A DNA stretch of 64,000 bases, taken from Streptomyces sp. NBS 14/10 (GTDB taxonomy: Bacteria; Actinomycetota; Actinomycetes; Streptomycetales; Streptomycetaceae). Positions 9,337 to 17,611 of this stretch are shown piece by piece. Position 1 is the first letter of the stretch. The number at the start of each line of letters is the position of its first letter. Location of the stretch: NCBI RefSeq assembly GCF_002224125.1, contig NZ_NCSM01000057.1, forward strand, positions 61,915 through 125,914, written 5' to 3'. The notes below the pieces were generated by a model. That model was not told where the DNA came from. It saw only the letters and a list, made by a program, of their open reading frames with translations, and did no database searches. A program made the position numbers and the translations under genes.

Positions 9337-10431
9337 ATGGCCAGCGTCATCGACATCACCGGGCTGCCGTCCGAACGCATCGTCTTCACCCCCTCCCCGC
9401 TCGCCGAGCTGGGCGCCGCGCTGCATGTGCTGTCCGAGCCCGGCCACCACCCGGGGCTGCACGGCTGGGCCACCGCCACGGCCGCGGGCCTCAAGCCCGA
9501 CCTCGCCGACCGGCTCCACGAGGCGGACTTCCTGTGGCGCTCCTCCCGCTCCGATCTGCTGCTGCCCGCCGAGCCCGGGGCGACGCTCGCTGAGGAGCTG
9601 GACGCGCTGGACCGGATCGACGACGAGAGGTTCGTGGCGGCCGCCTTCGAGATCACCTGCTCCCTCACCTCGTACGCCCTTCCCTCGCCGTCGCCGCTGG
9701 TCGACGCGGGCGAGCGGGCGCGGGTACGAGAGCTGGCGGCGGCCCGCGGGCCGAAGCAGGCCGCATTCGTCGACCGGATGCTCGAGGACCCGGACGGGCT
9801 GCGGGTCTGGCTGCGCCGTCTGCTGGAGGACTGCGACCAGGCGTTCTTCGCGGACACCTGGCAGCGGGTGCGGGGCCAGCTGGCCGCCGACGCCCGCCAC
9901 AAGGGGGAGCTGCTGCGGCGCAAGGGGCTCGAGGAGGCGCTGGCGGCGACGTCGGCCGCGTTGTCCGTGGTGCCGGGCGGAGGCGGCGTACGACGTATCC
10001 ACGTGGACAAGCTCGCCGGGGGTGAGACGACGGCGGTCGGCCAGGGGCTCACCTTCGTCCCGACCGCCTTCGGCTGGCCGCATCTGCTCGTGCTGTACGC
10101 GCCCGGCTGGCCCCCGGTGATCCAGTACCCGGTCGCGGCCCCGGAGCTGCCGCAGCCCGCCGCGCTGGAGCTCGTCCAGCGCCGGATGGACGCGCTGGCC
10201 CACCCGATGCGGATGCGCATGTGCCTCAGCCTCGCCCGAGGCCCGCACACCACCGGCGAGCTGGCCGAGAGGTGCGGCATCAGCCCGCCGGAGGTCTCCC
10301 GCCATATCGCCGTCATGAAGAAGGCGGGGCTGCTGACCACCCGCCGCCGCGGCCGGTATGTGCTGCATCAGCTGGAGCTGACGGCGGTGGCGCGGCTGGG
10401 CAGCGACTTCCTGGAGAGCGTTCTGCGGTAG
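9337..10431 (+). CDS. ArsR/SmtB-type winged-helix regulator (DUF5937-like N-terminus)
   Basis: 364 residues. The C-terminal 90 residues form an ArsR-like winged helix: RRMDALAHPMRMRMCLSL, then TTGELAERCGISPPEVSRHIAVMKKAGLLTTRRRGRYV. The N-terminal 270 residues resemble the DUF5937 domain found on Streptomyces ArsR-like regulators. No metal-binding CVC motif is visible, so the ligand is unlikely to be a classical ArsR metal. ATG at 9337 has GGAG just upstream. The last codons and the stop lie in a three-copy 21-bp repeat. Confidence 0.8.
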   Translation: MASVIDITGLPSERIVFTPSPLAELGAALHVLSEPGHHPGLHGWATATAAGLKPDLADRLHEADFLWRSSRSDLLLPAEPGATLAEELDALDRIDDERFVAAAFEITCSLTSYALPSPSPLVDAGERARVRELAAARGPKQAAFVDRMLEDPDGLRVWLRRLLEDCDQAFFADTWQRVRGQLAADARHKGELLRRKGLEEALAATSAALSVVPGGGGVRRIHVDKLAGGETTAVGQGLTFVPTAFGWPHLLVLYAPGWPPVIQYPVAAPELPQPAALELVQRRMDALAHPMRMRMCLSLARGPHTTGELAERCGISPPEVSRHIAVMKKAGLLTTRRRGRYVLHQLELTAVARLGSDFLESVLR

Positions 10432-10473
10432 CTGGAGAGCGTTCTGAGGTAGCTGGAGAGCGTTCTGAGGTAG
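10411..10473 (+). repeat. 3 x 21-bp tandem repeat carrying the stop codon
   Basis: Units are 10411-10431, 10432-10452 and 10453-10473. Each reads Leu-Glu-Ser-Val-Leu-Arg-stop (third position of the Arg codon region varies), so three TAG codons follow one another in frame. Copy 1 is the real end of the regulator gene. Confidence 0.95.
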
Positions 10474-10498
10474 CGGGGCCCGGCAGGGGGAACCGGGG

Positions 10499-11197
10499 CT
10501 AGAGCCGGGAGCCGCCGCCCGGGCCCTGGGCGCGTACCAGCCCCGACTCGTACGCCATCACCACCACCTGCACCCGGTCGCGCAGCTCCAGCTTGGTGAG
10601 GATGCGGCCCACATGGGTCTTCACGGTCGCCTCGGAGAGCACCAGGCGCGCCGCTATCTCGCCGTTCGACAGCCCCTGCGCGACCAGCAGCATGACCTCG
10701 CGTTCGCGGTCGGTCAGCCGCTCCAGCTCGGGGCGGGCTCCGCCGGGCCCGGTGCCGCCGGCCGCGCCCGGCAGCATCGGCGCGAAGCGGTCCAGCAGCC
10801 GGCGGGTGGTGCTGGGGGCGACGACCGCGTCGCCGCTGTGCACGGCGCGGATGGCGGCGAGCAGTTCGCCGGGCGGCACGTCCTTGAGCATGAAGCCGCC
10901 CGCTCCGGCCTTGAGCGCCGAGAACGCGTACTCGTCGAGGTCGAAGGTGGTCAGGATGAGCACCTTGGGCGCGTCCTCCTGCGCGCAGATGCGGCGGGTG
11001 GCCTCCACCCCGTCGAGCCTGGGCATCCGGACGTCCATGAGGACGACGTCCACCTCTGCGGTGCGCAGCACCTCCAGGGCCTCCGCGCCGTCGCCCGCCT
11101 CGGCGACGACCTCCATGTCGGGCTGGGCCGCGAGCACCATCCGGAAGCCGGTGCGCAGCAGCACTTGGTCGTCGACGAGCATGACGCGGATCGGCAT
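10499..11197 (-). CDS. NarL/FixJ-type response regulator
   Basis: 232 residues: an N-terminal receiver with acidic pocket LVDD and phospho-acceptor Asp in VDVVLMDVRMP (near residue 54), switch Thr in LILTTFD and conserved Lys in FMLKD. A Gly/Pro/Ala linker leads to a LuxR helix-turn-helix (LTDREREVMLLVAQGLSNGEIAARL, in shorter parts). It pairs with the histidine kinase encoded upstream on the same strand. The 202-bp gap between them is unusually long for such a pair and is filled by tandem repeats. Stimulus unknown. Confidence 0.92.
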   Translation of the reverse strand: MPIRVMLVDDQVLLRTGFRMVLAAQPDMEVVAEAGDGAEALEVLRTAEVDVVLMDVRMPRLDGVEATRRICAQEDAPKVLILTTFDLDEYAFSALKAGAGGFMLKDVPPGELLAAIRAVHSGDAVVAPSTTRRLLDRFAPMLPGAAGGTGPGGARPELERLTDREREVMLLVAQGLSNGEIAARLVLSEATVKTHVGRILTKLELRDRVQVVVMAYESGLVRAQGPGGGSRL

Positions 11198-11276
11198 CCG
11201 GTCGGGTCCCTTCCCTCAGCCCCTCAGAGAGCGTTTTCTCAGTGAGCGGGTCATGGTGTGCGTGGTGACACTACCG

Positions 11277-11403
11277 ATCGGCGCTGATCGGCACGGATCG
11301 GCATTGATCGGCCGCACGGCCGATCACGGGCCCAGCAGCGAGGCCCATCAGCAGGGCCCATCAGCACGGTCCATCAGCGGGCCCATCAGACACAGCCCAT
11401 CAG
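11277..11403 (-). repeat. Repeat-filled gap; stop-bearing CTGATGGG units
   Basis: From the kinase stop downward, five units share CTGATGGG or CTGATGGA with TGA at 11402, 11388, 11376, 11363 and 11350 (12-14-bp spacing, minus strand). A second degenerate GATCGGC array occupies 11277-11330. The true stop of the histidine kinase gene is in the first unit. Confidence 0.9.
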
Positions 11404-12644
11404 CGGGGCCGCTCGGCCGACCGGCTGAGCGGCAGCAGCGCGCTGATGCGGAAGCCGCCGCCCGGCCGTGGGCCCGCGTCGAGGGTGCCCCCCACCATGC
11501 CGACCCGCTCCCGCATCCCGATCAGGCCGTGCCCCTGGCCGTCCGCGCCGCCGTCCTCGTACATCTCCTGCCGCGCGCCCCGCCCGTCGTCCTCGACGAG
11601 GAGGCCGAGCCCGTCGTCGAAGTAGGTCAGGCGCACACTGGCGCCGACGTCCGGGCCGCCGTGCTTACGGGTGTTGGTAAGCGCTTCCTGCACGATGCGG
11701 TAGGCGGTCAGCTCGACGCCGCTGGGCAGCGGGCGCGGACTGCCCACGATCTTGAAGTCCACGGGCAGCCCGGCGCCGCGCACCTGCTCCACGAGGTCGT
11801 CTATCTGCTCGACGTCCGGCTGCGGGACGTAGTCACTGTCGTCGCTGGGCGCCCCAGAGCGCAGCACGCCCAGCAGCCGCCGCATCTCGGCGAGCGCCTG
11901 GCGGCCGGTGCCCGAGATCGTCTCCAGGGCCTGCCTGGCCTGATCGGGGGCGGCGTCCATGACATACGCGGCGCCGTCGGCCTGGACCACCATCACCGAC
12001 ACGTTGTGCGCGACGACGTCGTGCAGTTCGCGCGCGATCCGCGCCCGCTCGGCGGCCACAGCCACCTTGGCCTGCGCCTCGCGCTCCTTCTCCAGGCGCG
12101 CGGCGCGCTCCTCCAGCTGGGCGTAGTAGGCGCGGCGGGTGCGGATGGAGTCGCCGAGCACCCAGGCCAGGACGAACGGGATGGTGAGGAAGACCGTGCC
12201 GATGGCGGCGCCCCACCATGTCCGTTGCTCCGTCTCCGGGTGATCCGGGCCGGGCCAGCGGAGGGTGGAGACGATCGGCGCGATCAGGGCCGCGATGAGC
12301 GCGAAGCGGGACGCCCAGCGCTTCCCCTCGGCCGCCACCGTGTAGACGACGACCAGCATCGCGAAGTCGGCGGGGTTCTGCTCGACGTTCAGTACGACCT
12401 GGGCCACCCCGCACACCGTGACGAGGATCAGCATCTTCTCGGGCGCGCGACGGCGCAGCGCGACGGCGGCGCACAGCGCGAGGACGACCGGCACGGCCGC
12501 GGCGCGCGGCACCGGGTGCATGGGCGCCTTGACCATCCACAGAAGCGAGAAACCGAAGAGGAGGACGGCCCAGAAGCTGTCCACCCCTGTCGGGTGCCTG
12601 CGGAGGAAGTCGTAGAGGCGCTGCACGTCACCCAGCGTAGGCAT
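11400..12644 (-). CDS. Sensor histidine kinase (HisKA_3 family)
   Basis: 414 residues. Several N-terminal membrane helices (residues about 20-155) are followed by a short coiled coil (EERAARLEKEREAQAK), the dimerisation/phospho-acceptor motif ARELHDVVAHNVS with its His, and a HATPase_c domain (ALTNTRKHG as N-box, DDGRGA as G1, GLIGMRERV as G2). It should phosphorylate the downstream NarL-type regulator. No extracellular sensing domain of size is visible, so sensing is probably within the membrane. Confidence 0.9.
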   Translation of the reverse strand: MPTLGDVQRLYDFLRRHPTGVDSFWAVLLFGFSLLWMVKAPMHPVPRAAAVPVVLALCAAVALRRRAPEKMLILVTVCGVAQVVLNVEQNPADFAMLVVVYTVAAEGKRWASRFALIAALIAPIVSTLRWPGPDHPETEQRTWWGAAIGTVFLTIPFVLAWVLGDSIRTRRAYYAQLEERAARLEKEREAQAKVAVAAERARIARELHDVVAHNVSVMVVQADGAAYVMDAAPDQARQALETISGTGRQALAEMRRLLGVLRSGAPSDDSDYVPQPDVEQIDDLVEQVRGAGLPVDFKIVGSPRPLPSGVELTAYRIVQEALTNTRKHGGPDVGASVRLTYFDDGLGLLVEDDGRGARQEMYEDGGADGQGHGLIGMRERVGMVGGTLDAGPRPGGGFRISALLPLSRSAERPR

Positions 12645-12735
12645 GGTGGATACGTCCAGGGGTCAGCCGGACGGGCGATCCGTGAGCCGCCGCCCTACGA
12701 CCCAAGGTGGATACGGCTCCGCTTAGCGTAGGCGT

Positions 12736-13956
12736 GTGGCGACTGAGACACGGGAATGGCTGGGGTGGCGTGACGCCGCCGAACACGCCCTCTACGGACC
12801 GGAAGGTTTCTTTCGGCGTACGGAAGGACCGGCCGGGCATTTCCGTACATCGGTGCACGCCTCGCCCCGGTACGCGGCGGCGGTCGCCGAGCTGCTGGCG
12901 CGGGTGGACCGGGCGCTGGGCCACCCTGACGAGCTGGCCTTGGTGGATGTCGGCGCGGGGCGGGGCGAGTTGCTGACGGGTGTGCTGGCGTGCGCGGCGG
13001 GGGTGGCCGAGGGGCAGGGCTCCGGGCTGGCTGAGCGGCTGCGCCCGTACGCCGTGGAGCGGGCGGCGCGCCCGCCCGGCCTCGATCCCCGGATCACCTG
13101 GCTCGGGGACCTCGGTGAGCTGCCGCGCGACGGCCGCGACGGCCGCGACGGCTTCGACGGCTTCGACGGGCTCGACGGGCTCCTCTTCGCCAACGAATGG
13201 CTCGACAACGTCCCCGTCGACGTGGCGGAGACCGACGCGGACGGCGCCTGGCGCCGGGTCCTGGTCGCCCCCGAGGACGGCGCCGAACGGCTGGGCGAGC
13301 CGGTGAGCGGCGCGGACGCGGACTGGCTGGCGCGCTGGTGGCCGTCGGCGGGGGACTCGGCGGACGAGCCGGGGCTGCGGGCGGAGATCGGCCGGCCGCG
13401 GGACGAGGCGTGGGCGGAGGCGGTACGCGCCCTGCGGTCGGGGCTCGCGGTCGCCGTGGACTACGCGCACGAGCGCGGGGCGCGGCCCCCGTTCGGGACG
13501 CTGACCGGCTTCCGCGAGGGGCGTGAGGTGCGGCCCGTACCGGACGGCTCCTGCGATCTGACCGCCCATGTGGCGCTCGACGCGTGCGCGGCGGCGGGCG
13601 AGGCGGCCCTGCGGGGAGCGGCGACCCTACGGGGCGAGGCGACCCTGCGGCGGATGGCGGATCCCACGCACGAGGATCACTCGCCCGCGGATCCCTCGCT
13701 CGCCCCCGTCACCCTCCCCCAGCGCGACGCGCTACGCGCCCTCGGCGTCGAGGGGCGGCGGCCACCGCTGGCGCTGGCCACCGCCGACCCGGCGGCGTAC
13801 GTACGCGCGCTGAGCGCGGCGGGCGAGGCGGCGGAGCTGCTGGACCCGGCGGGGCTCGGCGGCTTCACCTGGCTGCTGCAGCCGACGGTCGCGGTGTGCG
13901 GCGGGCTGCTGGGGCCGGGGCGGCCGGGCGGGGAGACGGCGGCTGAGAGACGCTGA
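12736..13956 (+). CDS. MidA/NDUFAF7-family SAM methyltransferase
   Basis: 406 residues from a GTG start. SAM motif I is [12 protein letters not shown] near residue 74, and the family hallmark NE-x-x-D-x-x-P is seen as [12 protein letters not shown]. In mitochondria and some bacteria, MidA/NDUFAF7 proteins act on the 49-kDa (NuoD) subunit of complex I; the human enzyme methylates Arg85 of NDUFS2. The next gene here is an orphan nuoD whose equivalent arginine is kept, so NuoD is the inferred substrate. Two in-frame low-complexity arrays lie at [15 protein letters not shown] (9-bp units) and [15 protein letters not shown]. The stop codon lies in a duplicated junction sequence. Confidence 0.82.
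   Translation: MATETREWLGWRDAAEHALYGPEGFFRRTEGPAGHFRTSVHASPRYAAAVAELLARVDRALGHPDELALVDVGAGRGELLTGVLACAAGVAEGQGSGLAERLRPYAVERAARPPGLDPRITWLGDLGELPRDGRDGRDGFDGFDGLDGLLFANEWLDNVPVDVAETDADGAWRRVLVAPEDGAERLGEPVSGADADWLARWWPSAGDSADEPGLRAEIGRPRDEAWAEAVRALRSGLAVAVDYAHERGARPPFGTLTGFREGREVRPVPDGSCDLTAHVALDACAAAGEAALRGAATLRGEATLRRMADPTHEDHSPADPSLAPVTLPQRDALRALGVEGRRPPLALATADPAAYVRALSAAGEAAELLDPAGLGGFTWLLQPTVAVCGGLLGPGRPGGETAAERR
13126..13179 (+). repeat. 6 x 9-bp array inside midA-like gene
   Basis: Six contiguous 9-bp units, three of CGCGACGGC then TTCGACGGC, TTCGACGGG and CTCGACGGG, encode a (R/F/L)DG repeat immediately before the NExxDxxP motif. The period keeps frame. Confidence 0.92.
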
Positions 13957-14042
13957 GAGACCGGGCTCATGACGGAGGCCGCAACATCCGAGCGGCCGGA
14001 CCCAGGAAACAGCCCGGCTGAGAGACTGGGCTCATGACGGAG
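13942..14042 (+). repeat. Duplicated midA-nuoD junction (26-bp direct repeat)
   Basis: 13952-13977 and 14017-14042 match at 25 of 26 bases, 65 bp apart. Copy 1 contains the midA-like stop TGA; copy 2 contains the nuoD start ATGACGGAG. A 10-bp pre-copy GCTGAGAGAC sits at 13942-13951. Because copy 1 also holds ATGACGGAG, a second start codon was created upstream of nuoD. Confidence 0.9.
13969..14037 (+). CDS. Possible 22-codon upstream ORF coupled to nuoD
   Basis: ATG at 13969, in the first copy of the duplicated junction, opens 22 codons beginning [10 protein letters not shown]. It ends at TGA 14035-14037, which overlaps the nuoD ATG as ATGA. Its upstream context is nearly identical to that of nuoD, so if nuoD is initiated from this context the upstream ORF should be too. 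It may be a chance product of the duplication or a leader affecting nuoD translation. Confidence 0.35.
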   Translation: MTEAATSERPDPGNSPAERLGS

Positions 14043-15176
14043 ACGACAGTCGGCATCGGCGGTGCCGCCGAGAGCACGGACATGGTGCTCAACATCGGCC
14101 CGCAGCACCCGTCCACCCACGGCGTGCTGCGGCTGCGCCTCGTCCTGGACGGGGAGCGGATCCAGAGCGCCGAGCCGGTGATCGGGTATATGCACCGCGG
14201 CGCGGAGAAGCTGTTCGAGGCGCGGGACTACCGCCAGATCATCATGCTCGCCAACCGCCACGACTGGCTCTCCGCCTTCTCCAACGAGCTGGGCGTCGTC
14301 CTCGCCGTCGAGCGGATGCTGGGCATGGAGGTGCCCGAGCGCGCCGTATGGACCCGCACCCTGCTGGCCGAGCTGAACCGGGTGCTCAACCACCTGATGT
14401 TCCTGGGGTCCTATCCTCTGGAGCTGGGCGGCATCACGCCGATCTTCTACGCGTTCCGCGAGCGCGAGGACCTTCAGCACGTCATGGAGGAGGTCTCCGG
14501 CGGCCGGATGCACTACATGTTCAACCGGGTGGGCGGCCTCAAGGAGGACCTTCCGGCGGGCTGGCTCGGCCGGGCCCGCCAGGCGGTGGCCGAGGTCCGC
14601 TCGCGCATGGACGTGTACGACCAGCTGGTCCTCGGCAACGAGATCTTCCGGGGGCGCACCCGCGGGGTGGGCGCGCTGGCGCGCGAGACGGTGCACGCCT
14701 ACGGGGTCAGCGGACCCATCGCCCGCGCCTCGGGCGTCGACTTCGACCTGCGGCGCGACGAGCCGTATCTGGCGTACAGGGAGCTGCGCGACACCCTGAA
14801 GGTCGTCGTCCGCGAGGAGGGCGACTGCCTGGCCCGCTTCGAATGCCTGCTGGCGCAGACCCACAACTCCCTGGACCTCGCGGACGCCTGCCTGGACCGG
14901 ATCGCGGAGCTCCCGCCGGGTCCGATCAACCAGCGGCTGCCCAAGGTGCTCAAGGCGCCCGAGGGCCACACCTACGCCTGGACCGAGAACCCGCTCGGCC
15001 TCAACGGCTACTACCTCGTCTCGAAGGGCGAGAAGACGCCGTACCGGCTGAAGCTGCGGTCGGCGTCGTACAACAACATCCAGGCACTGACCGAGCTGCT
15101 GCCGGGCACGCTGGTCGCCGACATGGTGGCCATTCTCGGCTCGCTCTTCTTCGTCGTCGGCGACATCGACAAATAG
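14034..15176 (+). CDS. nuoD: Orphan NADH-quinone oxidoreductase subunit D (NuoD2-like)
   Basis: 380 residues, full length for the 49-kDa subunit. [14 protein letters not shown] at residues 22-35 keeps the quinone-site His (His29, bovine His59), and YMHRGAEK keeps Arg55 (bovine Arg85, the NDUFAF7 target). In the segment equivalent to bovine LDYVS, this protein reads HDWLS: the usual quinone-headgroup Tyr (bovine Tyr108) is Trp78. No other nuo gene is present. It may serve a partial complex, swap into complex I, or do something else. It begins at the overlap with the small upstream ORF and ends in a 17-bp tandem duplication. Confidence 0.88.
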   Translation: MTETTVGIGGAAESTDMVLNIGPQHPSTHGVLRLRLVLDGERIQSAEPVIGYMHRGAEKLFEARDYRQIIMLANRHDWLSAFSNELGVVLAVERMLGMEVPERAVWTRTLLAELNRVLNHLMFLGSYPLELGGITPIFYAFREREDLQHVMEEVSGGRMHYMFNRVGGLKEDLPAGWLGRARQAVAEVRSRMDVYDQLVLGNEIFRGRTRGVGALARETVHAYGVSGPIARASGVDFDLRRDEPYLAYRELRDTLKVVVREEGDCLARFECLLAQTHNSLDLADACLDRIAELPPGPINQRLPKVLKAPEGHTYAWTENPLGLNGYYLVSKGEKTPYRLKLRSASYNNIQALTELLPGTLVADMVAILGSLFFVVGDIDK

Positions 15177-15193
15177 GCGACATCGACAAATAG
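15160..15193 (+). repeat. 2 x 17-bp tandem duplication of the nuoD 3' end
   Basis: 15160-15176 and 15177-15193 are identical and adjacent. Copy 1 is the last codons of nuoD plus TAG; copy 2 is an exact repeat that also ends in TAG but is out of frame because 17 is not a multiple of three. Confidence 0.95.
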
Positions 15194-15227
15194 CGGTACG
15201 AGGAGCCGACGGGCCGTTACGGCGGCC

Positions 15228-16457
15228 CTACGAGATCGCGCTGCGCAGCTTGGGCATCTCGATGTGCTCGGCCTCGTCGTGCTCCGTCAGGTCGATGACC
15301 TCGCCCACCGCGCCCTTCCCGGCCTCCTCCGCAAGCGTCTCCGCGCCGATCACATCGGCAAGGTCCTCGTCCGACGCCTCCGGGCGCTCGGCGGACTCGG
15401 TCGGCTCTGCGGGCTCGGCCAACTCCGCGGGCTCGACAGGTTCGGCGGGCTCGGCGAGTTCGGCGGGCTCCGGCTCCCGCTTCTTGGGCTGCTTCTTCTG
15501 CGTACCGAAGTAGTCGAAGCCGCCCTCCACTCGGGAGGCGGCCCGGCGCGCCGCGGCGTAGGGCACCACCGCGGAGGCGGCCGTACGGGCGTGGGGCCGG
15601 GGCTCCCCGGCGCCGGGCGCGGCGGCAGCGGCCGGGTCCTCGCCCGGCTGGTCCGACCGAACCTCGCCCGACCGGTCCTCAACCAGCCGGTCCTCAACTG
15701 ATCGGTCCTCAATCAGCCGGTCGTCTGCCGCGCGCTCACCGTCCGCGCGCTCACCGTCCGCCCGTTCGCCCGGTTCACCCTCCGCGCGCTCTTGGGCGCG
15801 CGGCTGGCGCGGGACGCGCTCGCGCTCCTCGCGCTGCCTGCGCGCATTGCGCACCAGGTGACGCAGCGCCTCGTCGGCCCGGGCGTACGCCTCGGCGGTC
15901 GGAGCACCCGCCACGGGGTTGCCGGGGGCGGGGGCGGCGGGGGCCTCGTGGGCCGGGAGCTCGGGGGCCGACGCTTCGGACTCCAACTCCCTGACCGGAG
16001 CCGCGGCCTCCAGCGCCAGCCGGCGGCGGCCCTCCAGGGCCCTGGCCCGCTCCGTTTCGGCCGTGGCGTAGCGGCGCAGCAGCGAGGCGTGCTCGTTGCG
16101 CAGCCGGGCCAGCTCGGCGCGCTTGGCGCGCAGCTTGGTGTTGAGCGCGGTCTGCAGCTCGGCGGTCTTCTCGGCATCCGCTTCGAGTTCGGCGATCCGA
16201 TCCTCGTACTTCAGCTCCTGCCGCGCGTTCTCGCTCGCGACCTCGGCGACCCGCCGCCCGGCGGAGCGGTCCCAACTGCGCATCAGGACGCCACCGACGA
16301 CCGCGGCGGCTGCCGCGGTCGCCGCCAGGCCACGGATCACGACCGTATCGCCGACCAGCCAGGCACCGGAGGCGCACGCTATTGACGCGGCTGCGACCGA
16401 CAAAGGGGGAAGTAGCCTGTGCAGAGGTGGGGATTGGCGGTGACGTCCACGTGGCAT
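15228..16457 (-). CDS. Membrane protein with coiled coil and acidic repeat tail
   Basis: 409 residues, no named family recognised. ATG at 16457 is chosen because the preceding codons look non-coding. Two membrane segments (about residues 15-60) are followed by a long charged coiled coil (about 75-165, with ELEADAEKTAELQTALNTK) and a low-complexity C-terminal half. The tail includes GERADGERADGERAADD, then (I/S/L)EDR units, then AEPAEPVEPAELAEPAEP. The plan resembles actinomycete envelope or cytoskeleton-associated scaffold proteins, but no function can be assigned. Its DNA is rich in degenerate repeats near 15395-15470 and 15640-15780. Confidence 0.75.
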   Translation of the reverse strand: MPRGRHRQSPPLHRLLPPLSVAAASIACASGAWLVGDTVVIRGLAATAAAAAVVGGVLMRSWDRSAGRRVAEVASENARQELKYEDRIAELEADAEKTAELQTALNTKLRAKRAELARLRNEHASLLRRYATAETERARALEGRRRLALEAAAPVRELESEASAPELPAHEAPAAPAPGNPVAGAPTAEAYARADEALRHLVRNARRQREERERVPRQPRAQERAEGEPGERADGERADGERAADDRLIEDRSVEDRLVEDRSGEVRSDQPGEDPAAAAAPGAGEPRPHARTAASAVVPYAAARRAASRVEGGFDYFGTQKKQPKKREPEPAELAEPAEPVEPAELAEPAEPTESAERPEASDEDLADVIGAETLAEEAGKGAVGEVIDLTEHDEAEHIEMPKLRSAIS

Positions 16458-16543
16458 GGCCCGAAACTTACCGTGCGGGCGGCCCCTATGGGGCCCCGCC
16501 CCGCCAAATTCCGCGCCCGATCCGCCTTCAGCCCGGCACTTCA

Positions 16544-16571
16544 CTAGTCCTTCACGAGGCTAGTCCTTCAC
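16544..16571 (-). repeat. Duplicated gene terminus with stop (12-bp repeat, 16-bp period)
   Basis: CTAGTCCTTCAC (plus strand) occurs at 16560-16571, containing the stop of the binding-protein gene, and again at 16544-16555. On the coding strand both read GTGAAGGACTAG. Confidence 0.9.
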
Positions 16572-17495
16572 CAGTCCCTTCTCCTTCAGGTAGTCCTTGG
16601 CGACGTCAGACGCCTTGAGCCGCTCCGCGTCCACCTTCTTGTTGAGTTCGGTGAGATCGGCAGTGGTCAACACCTTGTTGAGCTTGTTGAGCGCCTTAGC
16701 GATCTTCTCTGAGCCCGCGGACTTCGCATTCACGACGGGCAGGACGTTGTCGGCATTCTGCAGTTTCTTGTCGTCCGCCAGCAGGACGAGTCCGAATTGA
16801 TCAAGGGTGGCGTCCGTGGACGTCGTCAGCAGCATCTGGTCCTTGCCGTCCTTGACCGCCTGCTTGGCCTGGACGCTGCCGATATCCAGCGGGTCGATGC
16901 CGGTGATGTCTATCCCGTACGTCTTCTCCAGGCCGGGCTGGCAGAAGGGGCGCTTGGGGCATTCGTCGCCCGCCGCCAACTTGATCTTCTGCTTGGACTT
17001 TCCGAGGTCGGAGAGCGTCTTGAGGCTGTGCTCCGAAGCGAAGTCCTTGCGCACCGCGAAGGCGTTCTGGTCGACGGCCTCGCCGGGCTCGAGCGCCTTC
17101 AGTCCGCGGGGCTCGGCGAGTTCGCGGAGCACCTTCACCGTGGCGTCGACGTCCGAGGAGGCGACGGGCTTGGCTTTCGGCCCGTTCTTCTTCAGATTCA
17201 GATATTCGGCCATCGTGGCCGCGTACTCCGGCACGACATCGATCTCGCCCTTCTCCAGGGAAGGTGCGTACAGTTCACGCGAGTCGACCGTCTTGATCGA
17301 CGTCTTATAGCCGGCGTCCTCCAGCAGCCCTGTGTACAGCGCCGCCAGGATCTTCGACTCGGTGAAGTTGGCCGCCCCGACCACCACCGAATCCTCGCTC
17401 TTCTCCTCCAGGCTGTCGCCGCCACACGCGGTGAGTCCGGCCGCCAGCGCCGTGACGGTCGCGGCCGCCCCGGCCACGCGGAAGATCTTGCTCAT
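16560..17495 (-). CDS. Osmoprotectant (glycine betaine/choline) ABC transporter binding lipoprotein
   Basis: 311 residues. ATG at 17495 gives a lipoprotein signal: a hydrophobic stretch ending LAAGLTACGG, with the lipobox Cys near residue 24. The mature part is OpuCC/ProX-like (VVVGAANFTESKILAALYTG near the N-terminus, DVVPEYAATM, DQFGLVLLADDK). It should bind a quaternary ammonium compound and feed the two permeases encoded upstream. A dyad lies 20 bp before the start, so it may be transcribed separately from the permeases. The stop is within a duplicated 12-mer. Confidence 0.9.
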   Translation of the reverse strand: MSKIFRVAGAAATVTALAAGLTACGGDSLEEKSEDSVVVGAANFTESKILAALYTGLLEDAGYKTSIKTVDSRELYAPSLEKGEIDVVPEYAATMAEYLNLKKNGPKAKPVASSDVDATVKVLRELAEPRGLKALEPGEAVDQNAFAVRKDFASEHSLKTLSDLGKSKQKIKLAAGDECPKRPFCQPGLEKTYGIDITGIDPLDIGSVQAKQAVKDGKDQMLLTTSTDATLDQFGLVLLADDKKLQNADNVLPVVNAKSAGSEKIAKALNKLNKVLTTADLTELNKKVDAERLKASDVAKDYLKEKGLVKD

Positions 17496-17514
17496 TGGGA
17501 TTCCCCGTCCATAG

Positions 17515-17531
17515 ATGACATGCGATGTCAT
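17515..17531. promoter_or_regulatory. Perfect dyad ATGACAT-N3-ATGTCAT upstream of binding-protein gene
   Basis: Arms at 17515-17521 and 17525-17531 with spacer GCG lie 20 bp upstream of the lipoprotein gene and inside the permease-to-lipoprotein gap. A half-site-like GACGTCA follows near 17534. The position and symmetry suggest an operator for osmotic or ligand-dependent control. Confidence 0.55.
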
Positions 17532-17611
17532 GAGACGTCACGAATATTCAGCGCGCGCACATAGCGCATATGTATTCAGCACGCCCACACCGTTGTGGGC
17601 CACGCGCCTGT

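Noticed and set aside
17496..17611. Riboswitch upstream of the osmoprotectant-binding protein
   Set aside because: No conserved riboswitch core seen; the only structure is a short DNA-type dyad.
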